Shown piece by piece: positions 55,177 to 62,362 of a DNA stretch of 64,000 nucleotides (positions are counted from its first letter, which is position 1; each line of letters opens with the position of its first letter). The notes under the pieces were generated by a model, which saw only the letters and a list, made by a program, of their open reading frames with translations, ran no database searches and was not told the DNA's origin. The translations under genes were made by a program, and so were the position numbers. Source of the DNA: Zopfochytrium polystomum (lineage: Eukaryota > Chytridiomycota > Chytridiomycetes > Chytridiales > Chytridiaceae); contig JAIVFJ010000207.1 of NCBI GenBank assembly GCA_025765615.1, positions 1-64,000 of the forward strand, read 5' to 3'.

Positions 55177-56566
55177 CCAAGGTCTCATCTTGGGACTACT
55201 CTAAAAACAAGCATACCTGTCATAAGACTGCAAGGATCCCCTTTTATTATTGTGGAGAGCTTGGGGTGGCTGTGCAAGAATAGAATAAACCATACTCACT
55301 ATTACCATTGAGATATTTGGGAACTCAAACAAGGATCTTCATGTGCGGCTTGCTGGGATCCATGCTGAAGGCACCAAGATATGAAACTGCTGGGGCAAGG
55401 TCTGGTTGCATGTGCGTTGCAAGGTAACTGGTGCTGCCAAGGATTGCCTAGTACAGTCTCTGACCTGTGGCTGCTTTGTTGATCCTACGTGGCTGAATAT
55501 TGAAACTGCTGGGAAGGGCAGTTACTGCAGCCAAACTTTGCTGTCACTGCAGTAGCCGTCAGGCTGCTCCATATAAATGCTTGGTGTGTGTCAGGTGGAG
55601 GGGTGGTTGTTGTCGCCAACTGGGGACAAAAATCAAAAATATTTGGTGAATAGTGTGTGGGTTCCAGGTAATCTGGTGAGTGTGAGAGGAAAAGGCATCG
55701 TTCGTCACAAAGGAGGGTGATTATGGGATGCCAAAGATCGCAAGCGTGTAGTCCGGAAGCAGGGCTTTCCAATGATAGCTTGGGGTTAGATGGGGGAGGT
55801 CTGGAAGGCCAGCAAATTGAGGTTGAAGGTGGTAAAGTGGATGACAACTTCAGTGGTGGTGGATACAATGTAGAGGTGTCTTATCCGGGCTCCAGAGGGT
55901 TCTTTGGAAAGAGGAGAGTAGTTTGACTGCTGTGTGACGTCTGGAGCGATTGTGGTGGGTCATCGAAGTTGCCAGATCTGAAAAGCGTGTACTCTTTTCT
56001 ATTAATTGGATCTGACTGGAACCAAGGGGGTTGTGATTGGGATGGGTAACAGTTTTGCATGAAGGAGTTTGCTATGTGGCTGATTGATGGGTTGGGCTGC
56101 TGTGGGAATGGGTGAAGTACACTACTAAAGGTGGTGGTTGAGCTTGGCTTCTGTCAGTCTTGTGTTAGTCTTTATACAAAACTGTTACAAGGACCAGCAC
56201 TTGCAAAATGCTGGAAGTCATCCTTGCACAAGGTGCCCCTGTGCACACTACAGTGGCAAGGTCAAAGCTCCTGCACACTGCTACCCCACAAGACCCAAAA
56301 ACTAACAGGAGGTGGAGCAGCTGTTGACAGTAATTGCAGTAGCATGGTGAGAGGAAGCAGCAGCATAGTTGAGGTTGCTGGAGGGGCTGGTGTGGTCAAG
56401 CGTGCTTTGTTTTTGTGGTGAAGTGGGTCCTGGGGCTTCAGCATTGGTTGCAACACTGGGTAAAGAATATATACATATATATATAATTTGCAGTCTATCC
56501 ATATGCAGATTTACTATTTCTGGATTTCCACACCAGTCCTAATTGTGCACCAGAACAGTGGTGCAG
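55177..56566. other. repeat-island spacer, no gene
   Basis: AT-richer sequence between the solo LTR and the full-length element. No ORF or domain supported. Confidence 0.45.
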
Positions 56567-56590
56567 GTAGGTGTTATGAATCACCCTCTG

Positions 56591-56698
56591 GAAACCTCTG
56601 GAACCTTCTAGAACATTCCTTCATGGAACCTTCTGGAACCTTCTGGAACCTTCTAGAACATTCCTTCATGGAACCTTGTGGAACCTTCTGGAACCTTC
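56591..56698 (+). promoter_or_regulatory. phased heat-shock-element array in the LTR
   Basis: GAA and TTC triplets alternate every 5 bp: GAA 56,601; TTC 56,606; GAA 56,611; TTC 56,616; then GAA 56,626 through TTC 56,661 as eight consecutive perfect modules; then GAA 56,671, 56,681, 56,691 and TTC 56,686, 56,696. This is the nGAAnnTTCnnGAAn binding pattern of heat shock factor. It lies 110-220 bp upstream of the TATA box. Confidence 0.85.
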
Positions 56699-56808
56699 TT
56701 TGCTTTCCTGACTTGTCTTGTTGTCATTGGTATCATTGGTATCATTGCATTACTAATTGCTCTTTCTGGAACTTTCTTGGAGTCTTGACAAGGAACACTC
56801 TCAAAAGG

Positions 56809-56815
56809 TATAAAA
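56809..56815 (+). promoter_or_regulatory. TATA box of the LTR promoter
   Basis: GGTATAAAAGGGGG in the LTR; the sequence complementary to the priming site begins 35 bp downstream, where an RNA start is expected. Confidence 0.8.
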
Positions 56816-56926
56816 GGGGGATGGGGGACCTGTCCCATCCCTCAAGTGAATTATTGTTTCCAATACAATCATCACTCCTCTCAGTTCCATGTCTGCCTTG
56901 TCCTGTCCTACCATGTTCCTGACATC

Positions 56927-56937
56927 ATAATTCACTT
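56927..56937 (+). promoter_or_regulatory. self-priming primer binding site
   Basis: ATAATTCACTT, two bases after the LTR, is perfectly complementary over 11 nt to AAGTGAATTAT at 56,844-56,854, the predicted 5' end of the element RNA. No tRNA 3'-end complement (TGG...) is present at this site. This is the arrangement known from Tf1. Confidence 0.75.
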
Positions 56938-56964
56938 CACCCTCCCCCACTACTCTCTGCCATC

Positions 56965-57888
56965 ATGTCTGACCCAAACAACACCTTCCCTGATGCAACT
57001 GCCTTCCAAGCCTTGATGGACCAATTACAAGCCCTTTCAAGACAGACACACCAACTTCAAGAACAAGTCCTTCACCAGCAGCACCAGCTTCAACAACAAC
57101 TTCACCAACAAGAACATCAAGCTCTTCCCCTGCCTCAAGCCAACCAAGCAAGAGAGCCCAAGGTTCCCAGCCCTGACAAGTTCACTGGGCTGGCCAAAGA
57201 CCTTAGGAACTTCATGGCCACTGTGGAGAATGTCATCCTTCTCCAACCTTCAAGATTTCCCAGTGAGCAAGTCAAGGTTCTTTTCACAAGCACCCTCCTG
57301 TCTGGTCAAGCTCAATCATGGTACAGATCTCTCCCAAGCACACCCACCACCCTGCAAGAGCTCTGGGAAGGGCTGGAAGCTACCTTTGGTGACCCCTACG
57401 CATCTTGGACAGCAAGATCCAAGCTCAAGCATATCAAGCAAGGAAAGCAATCTTGTGTGGCCTACACCAACCAATTCAAGCAACTAGCCAGAGACTCTGG
57501 ATACAATGATGCAGCTCTGATGGAGCTGTACCATGATGGTCTCCATGAGTCTATCCAAGACATGCTCTCCCAGTCTCTGCACATCCCTGAGACCTTGGAA
57601 GAGTACATTCTCCTTGCCATCAAGATTGACAACAGACTCTACTCCAAGAGGCTGAAGCAAAGACAAGTAGGAACTACATCAAGACCTACCCCAGTTCCTC
57701 AAGCTCTTACAGTTCCTGAACCCATGCAAGTGGATGCAGTTGAGACACTTCCTAAGGGTCCTCTGAGCCAAGAGGAGAAAACAAGGAGGGCCCAGCAGGG
57801 ACTGTGTTTTTACTGTGGCTCCAAGGAGCATGCTGTCAAGGACTGCCCAAGGAAGAAGCACCCAAACTCCCAGGTCCAGGCTCACTGA
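56965..57888 (+). CDS. gag: Gag protein with zinc knuckle
   Basis: 307 residues. N-terminal Gln/His-rich coiled-coil-like segment (HQLQEQVLHQQHQLQQQLHQ), then the Ty3-type capsid region (DKFTGLAKDLRNFMATVENV, QAQSWYRSLPSTPTTLQELW, LEATFGDPY, LYHDGLHESIQDMLSQ), then a CCHC zinc knuckle CFYCGSKEHAVKDC at 57,805-57,846. It forms virus-like particles that package the RNA. The last 28 codons overlap the pol frame. No stops or frameshifts. Confidence 0.95.
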   Translation: MSDPNNTFPDATAFQALMDQLQALSRQTHQLQEQVLHQQHQLQQQLHQQEHQALPLPQANQAREPKVPSPDKFTGLAKDLRNFMATVENVILLQPSRFPSEQVKVLFTSTLLSGQAQSWYRSLPSTPTTLQELWEGLEATFGDPYASWTARSKLKHIKQGKQSCVAYTNQFKQLARDSGYNDAALMELYHDGLHESIQDMLSQSLHIPETLEEYILLAIKIDNRLYSKRLKQRQVGTTSRPTPVPQALTVPEPMQVDAVETLPKGPLSQEEKTRRAQQGLCFYCGSKEHAVKDCPRKKHPNSQVQAH

Positions 57889-57906
57889 GGGGCAATTCCC
57901 TGGACC
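57861..57906 (+). promoter_or_regulatory. -1 ribosomal frameshift signal at the gag/pol overlap
   Basis: Slippery heptamer C CCA AAC at 57,861-57,867 in the gag frame, a 5 nt spacer, then a perfect 8 bp stem GGTCCAGG (57,873-57,880) with CCTGGACC (57,899-57,906) and an 18 nt loop that contains the gag stop codon. Slippage by -1 enters the pol frame (KLPGPGSLRGN). Confidence 0.75.
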
Positions 57907-60173
57907 CTCCTCCAAGCTGCCCCTGTTTCATCACCACCACCAGCACCACAAACACCTCAGATTCCAAGCCCCACCAACTCACCATGGATGTCAAGATTCA
58001 ACTCTCACCCAAGTCAACCATCACAACCAAGGCCCTTATAGACTCTGGATCATCCTGCAACATCATTGATGCCACCCTTGCCAAGTCTTGTGCCATTCCC
58101 ACCATCAAGAAATCCACACCCCTCAAGGTCCACTTTGCCAATCATGCTCTGTTCAAGGAAATCAGCCATGAAACCAAGCTAAACCTCCACATCCAAGACT
58201 TTCCACCATCCATGGTCAACCTGGAAGTATTGGATCTTGGCTCACCCACATTCTCTGTCATCCTGGGATTACCATGGCTGCAAGCCCAGAACCCTGACAT
58301 TGATTGGGTCACTGGTCAAGTCCAACCTCCACCAATTGGAACAGTCACCCAAAACTCAAGTCAAGCCTCCAAGTCTCATGCTCTCAAGTCCCTGATTCAA
58401 GGTTCTCAGCCTAGTATCCAAGGTCAACCACAAATGACAGCTCCAGTATCAGCCTGCAGCTCACAGATCCCAGCCAAGATTCAAATTTCACAGTTCACAG
58501 TTCATAGTCAAGATTCCAGTACAGCTCATAGAGCTCACAGTCATGGCCAAGTCTGTAGTTCACAGAACCCACAGTCAAAGATTCAAGTACCACAGTTCAC
58601 AGTCCAAATTCAAGATTCAAGCTCCACAGCTCACAGTCTTTGCCAAGAACAGAACCCTCAGTCAAAGATTCAAGAATCGCAGTTCCCAGTCAAGAATTCA
58701 AGCCCCCCCACTGATGAGCACAGAAGGACAGACCTTGCACCTGAAGGGGGAGATGGTTTCACCCCACCATCCAAGACACACCTTTCACTGTTTCCTGACA
58801 GTGTGTGGGCCCATGCTATTTCCAAGGACCCCAAGCCTCACAAGATTCAAATCAGCCAAGAGGAGGAAAAACTTGAGATACTCAAGACAAGGCATGATGC
58901 AGCAACAGCTGGACACCCAGGAGAGCACAAGACATATGAGCTTGTTTCCAGAGACTTCTACTGGCTGGGCATGAGGAAGTACATCAAGAACTATGTCAGC
59001 AGCTGTGAAACCTGTCAAAGAAACAAATCCAGCAGACACAAGCCCTATGGACTTCTGGAGCCCCTCCCAATCGCCATCAGCCCTTGGTCATCAATATCCA
59101 TGGACTTCATTGTGAAACTTCCCCCATCCCATGGATTTGACTCTATCCTTGTTGTCATCTGCAGAAGGACAAAGTTGGCCCATTTTATCCCCTGCACTGA
59201 GAATATAGATGCACAAGGAACAGCAGACCTGTTTTTGCAGCACATATTCAGGCTCCATGGGCTGCCTCAGTCAATCATCAGTGACAGAGGACCTCAGTTC
59301 AGATCTCAATTTTGGAAAGCACTCACAGCAGCCCTTGGAATCAAGTCTCAACTGTCAACTGCTTATCACCCTCAGACTGATGGACAAACAGAAAGAACAA
59401 ACCAGACTCTGGAGCAGTATTTGAGGTGCTATGTCAGCTATCAACAGGATGATTGGCCCACCCTCCTTCCACTGGCAGAATTTGCTCTCAACAATTCTCT
59501 CCACTCAAGCACCCAGCTATCTCCTTTCTTTGCAACCTATGGCTTCAATCCAAGAGGAGATCTTCTGGGACAAGAGACCCTATCCAATGTCCAAGCTCCT
59601 GCTGCGGCTTCACACTTACATAAGCTCAAGATCATCAACTCCTTCCTGGACTCCACCCTGAAGCAAGCCCAAGAAGATGCCTCAAGATTTGCCAACACTC
59701 ACAGAATGGACCATGACCTTGCTGTGGGTCAGCAAGTTTGGCTTCTGAGGAAGAACTTGCAGACCAAAAGACCAAGTCCCAAGCTAGACAACCTCAAGTT
59801 GGGACCTTTCAAGATCTTGGAGCAAATCAATCCAGTCACCTTCAAGCTGGATCTCCCTGCATCCATGAAGATCCACCCAGTTTTCCATGTCAGCCTTTTA
59901 GAGAAGTTTGTGGCCAATTCCATTCCAGGCAGAGTTGTTCCTCCTCCTCCTCCAGTTGAGGTAGAAGGTGAAGAGGAATTTGAGGTTGAACAAATCTTGG
60001 ATGCCAAGTGGTTTGGAAGAACACTCAAGTTCCTTGTTAAGTGGAAAGGTTACTCAGATGCTGACAACACCTGGGAGCCTGAGTCAAACCTCACTCACTG
60101 CCAAGACCTTCTGCTTGAGTTCAAGACCAGGTACCCCACCAAGTTGCAGAAGAGGCCTAAAAGGGGGAGATGA
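57867..60173 (+). CDS. pol: Pol lacking reverse transcriptase: protease, integrase, chromodomain
   Basis: The open frame extends from 57,804, but translation most likely enters by frameshift at 57,861-57,867. The retropepsin-like protease has ALIDSGSSCNIID (Asp codon at 58,041) and VILGLPWL. About 180 residues of Ser/Gln-rich sequence with imperfect repeats (SKIQVPQFTVQIQDSSSTAH) follow where RT and RNase H should be. The integrase zinc domain has HPGEH and CETC. The catalytic triad is Asp 59,103, Asp 59,283 and Glu 59,391 with D-x35-E spacing, in SMDFIVK, SDRGPQF and TDGQTERTNQ. A GPF/Y-like region follows (LGPFKILEQINPVTFKL). The C-terminal chromodomain is LKFLVKWKGYSDADNTWEPE. There is no YxDD motif. 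Confidence 0.93.
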   Translation, partial: LPGPGSLRGNSLDPPPSCPCFITTTSTTNTSDSKPHQLTMDVKIQLSPKSTITTKALIDSGSSCNIIDATLAKSCAIPTIKKSTPLKVHFANHALFKEISHETKLNLHIQDFPPSMVNLEVLDLGSPTFSVILGLPWLQAQNPDIDWVTGQVQPPPIGTVTQNSSQASKSHALKSLIQGSQPSIQGQPQMTAPVSACSSQIPAKIQISQFTVHSQDSSTAHRAHSHGQVCSSQNPQSKIQVPQFTVQIQDSSSTAHSLCQEQNPQSKIQESQFPVKNSSPPTDEHRRTDLAPEGGDGFTPPSKTHLSLFPDSVWAHAISKDPKPHKIQISQEEEKLEILKTRHDAATAGHPGEHKTYELVSRDFYWLGMRKYIKNYVSSCETCQRNKSSRHKPYGLLEPLPIAISPWSSISMDFIVKLPPSHGFDSILVVICRRTKLAHFIPCTENIDAQGTADLFLQHIFRLHGLPQSIISDRGPQFRSQFWKALTAALGIKSQLSTAYHPQTDGQTERTNQTLEQYLRCYVSYQQDDWPTLLPLAEFALNNSLHSSTQLSPFFATYGFNPRGDLLGQETLSNVQAPAAASHLHKLKIINSFLDSTLKQAQEDASRFANTHRMDHDLAVGQQVWLLRKNLQTKRPSPKLDNLKLGPFKILEQINPVTFKLDLPASMKIHPVFHVSLLEKFVANSIPGRVVPPPPPVEVEGEEEFEVEQILDAKWFGRTLKFLVKWKGYSDADNTWEPESNLTHCQDLLLEFKTRYPTKLQKRPKRGR
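58460..58700 (+). repeat. imperfect repeats in the Pol spacer
   Basis: Three degenerate units encoding (A/S)KIQxxQFxV(Q/H)xQDSSxxAH and an AQNPQ-like tail replace the RT/RNase H domains. Unit length is about 28-34 codons. The units keep the frame open. Confidence 0.7.
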
Positions 60174-60526
60174 TGTTATGAATCACCCTCTGGAAACCTC
60201 TGGAACCTTCTAGAACATTCCTTCATGGAACCTTCTGGAACCTTCTGGAACCTTCTAGAACATTCCTTCATGGAACCTTGTGGAACCTTCTGGAACCTTC
60301 TTTGCTTTCCTGACTTGTCTTGTTGTCATTGGTATCATTGGTATCATTGCATTACTAATTGCTCTTTCTGGAACTTTCTTGGAGTCTTGACAAGGAACAC
60401 TCTCAAAAGGTATAAAAGGGGGATGGGGGACCTGTCCCATCCCTCAAGTGAATTATTGTTTCCAATACAATCATCACTCCTCTCAGTTCCTTGTCAGCCT
60501 TGCCCTGTCCTGCCATGTTCCTGACA
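60174..60526 (+). repeat. 3' LTR
   Basis: 353 bp, TG...CA ends, identical to the 5' LTR over the first 317 bp including the heat-shock-element array (60,193-60,300) and TATA box. It starts one base after the pol stop codon TGA (60,171-60,173), with no polypurine tract longer than AAAAGGGGGAGATGA. Confidence 0.96.
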
Positions 60527-60922
60527 GTAGGATTAGGAGATGAAAACGACACGGAGATGGAAAATCTGTCAATATAAAGCCACTGTCATAATGAATATAA
60601 TATTGGAATGGAACATCAGTTGGTATTGAGCTGCCATCGTAGATATGTATTTTTAATAGGCTGCCAGAACAAGAAGGCTCTAGAAAAATGCATTGATTAT
60701 TGCTCTTGAAGATGCGAAGATTCCTAAAAACACATACGCTTTGGTGTCTTTGTGTAAAACACATCCACAAAGGCCAGGCATTCACAATTAGTTCTCTCCC
60801 AAAATTCTGATGATGAATAGTAAATGCCAGTCCTGAAGGATGGATGATGTAGAGCGTGGAGGAAATTCGACATTACTTCTACTTTACTTAGGCAAGCACC
60901 GCCACCATACTGTTTGTTAGGC

Positions 60923-61050
60923 GGAACTGACTGGTTAGCAGCAAGAGGCACAAGACAGATCCAAACCTATTGTGACTGTCAGTTATTGTTCTCACAATGC
61001 CCATGGGAGAGCGCGCCACCACTAATGCAGACCTGGGCCCTAGTTTACAC
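60923..61050 (-). repeat. dispersed repeat, copy 2 (inverted partner of 20,885)
   Basis: Reverse complement of the 20,885-21,012 repeat, sharing CTGACTGGTTAGCAGCAAG and CCTATTGTGACTGTCAG. Confidence 0.8.
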
Positions 61051-61115
61051 TGTGCTGGTCATGCTTGCCTAGCAACTATTACAGTGTGCATATCAACATT
61101 ATGTATCAATAATTC

Positions 61116-61236
61116 ATAGCAGAGTCTTTTTTCTCGTTCTCTCCAGTTGGGGAGAAGGACCACCCACAAACACACATCTCCACTTCATTCACTCCTTTCA
61201 CTCACTCACTCAGAGTAGACTGTTTACACTGTTCGT
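61116..61236 (-). repeat. dispersed repeat, copy 2 (inverted partner of 3,428)
   Basis: Reverse complement of 3,428-3,549, sharing ATTCATAGCAGAGT, GTTGGGGAGAAGGACCACCC and CACATCTCCACTTC. Confidence 0.75.
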
Positions 61237-61402
61237 GACTTACAGTCAAGATGTGTGAGTCTGAGTGTTAAACTCAGCTGTGGATCCCCCACCGCAAGGC
61301 GCCATAGCTAGATTCCGTACCACTGTCCGTCCACCCTCGCTCTCCCAGCTCCAGCATATCCTGCAGTCGTCCTCCACCTTTGTTGGAATTCCAATTCCAC
61401 AA

Positions 61403-61435
<33 letters not shown>

Positions 61436-61650
61436 ATTCCCTCCTCCTTGCTGCATCTCCGCCTTCAGAGGCAGTGTTGGTTGCAGGAACAAGAAGGTCA
61501 TGTCGAGCTGGCTTCGTTGCATAGTGCACAATCTGGAGGTCGCCTGCGGGCCAAGGCTGCAGCACAAAGAGTCATATCAATCAGATGCCTTCCTCAGAAC
61601 CTTGGAGTACTGATGATTTCAGAGTTACGTTATGTGGTGCAGCTTTCGTC

Positions 61651-61736
61651 CCGACCATAGCTCAGTTGGAAGAGCGCATGACTGTAAGTGCAGTAGTGAT
61701 ATCATGAGGTCCCCAGTTCGAACCTGGGTGGTCGGA
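61651..61736 (+). tRNA. tRNA-Tyr (GTA) with 13-nt intron
   Basis: The acceptor CCGACCA/TGGTCGG and the T arm CCCAG TTCGAAC CTGGG are perfect. The anticodon stem CATGA/TCATG encloses CTGTAA, an intron GTGCAGTAGTGAT at 61,688-61,700, and A38. The anticodon GTA is at 61,684-61,686. The intron sits at the standard 37/38 position. Confidence 0.95.
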
Positions 61737-62362
61737 TTCTTCCCCAAAGTTGGAAGGGATTTTCGGCGTTTGAGCGGGCCTGTTTTGGCGACATTATTTG
61801 TTACCTTGAAATTTGCAACACATTACGGAATCTAATTGAATTAAAGGGGGCAGTAGTGAGCGGCAGAGCAATTGAAGGCGTCGCAGATGTGCTGCATCAC
61901 CTTAGGCATTCCAAGCCAATGTGATGAAACGTTATGGGAAGTTGGAGCAAATAGATTAATGACCCCACATTGAACACGCGGCCTTACATGCTCTACGGAG
62001 TCTACAATGACGAAAGGCGTAATTAGTGCCTGGATTACTGTTGTGGTGCGCAGCCCGAAAGCCAACTGCTTTGTGCAGTCTTCCGTCTCCGCTCCTACCT
62101 ATTAGTTGACCGTGTTGGACAATTCATTTGCTGCCCGGATTTTTTTTTTTTTTTTTTTTTTTGGTTGTTTTTGATTCGATCCTAAACCCCCGCCGTCACG
62201 TTCTAGAACGCCGACCGGCCGCGCTCTCTCCACTAACCCTGGCAGTGGAGACATTACTCGTGCAAAAACACTGCTGAAAATAGACCCCGTTCAGCAGCCC
62301 GAAAAGCAATAGCATTTGCGGTTGGATTCGAATCTTGCACACACACAGACGAACACGGCAAC
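61737..62362. other. intergenic, promoter side of the GH76 gene
   Basis: T-rich run at 62,139-62,162. No gene supported. Confidence 0.45.

Larger units (their letters stand above)
56572..56924 (+). repeat. 5' LTR
   Basis: 353 bp from TGTTATGAA to CCTGACA. U3 holds the heat-shock-element array (56,591-56,698), TATAAAA lies at 56,809-56,815, and the predicted RNA start is near 56,844. All four differences from the 3' LTR lie at 56,889, 56,893, 56,901 and 56,910, within the last 36 bp. Confidence 0.96.
56567..60531 (+). mobile_element. full-length, RT-less Ty3/gypsy chromodomain element with target duplication
   Basis: The element spans 56,572-60,526 (3,955 bp) between 5 bp target duplications GTAGG (56,567-56,571; 60,527-60,531). 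Order: LTR (353 bp), self-priming site, gag, protease-integrase-chromodomain frame reached by -1 frameshifting, LTR. Reverse transcriptase and RNase H are absent, although every remaining frame is open. The LTRs differ at only 4 of 353 positions, so insertion is recent. Chromodomain, integrase and priming relate it to the Tf1/sushi group of chromoviruses. It should depend on reverse transcriptase from another element. Confidence 0.95.
60532..61650. other. repeat-island DNA, no gene
   Basis: Holds inverted copies of the repeats at 20,885 and 3,428 and a T30 run at 61,405-61,434. No gene supported. Confidence 0.5.

Noticed and set aside
56570..60530. Possibility that RT is encoded in another frame or on the minus strand of the LTR element
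   Set aside because: Translations of all frames between the protease and integrase show no YxDD, no RNase H motifs and only short shadow ORFs; the segment is also only about 540 nt long.
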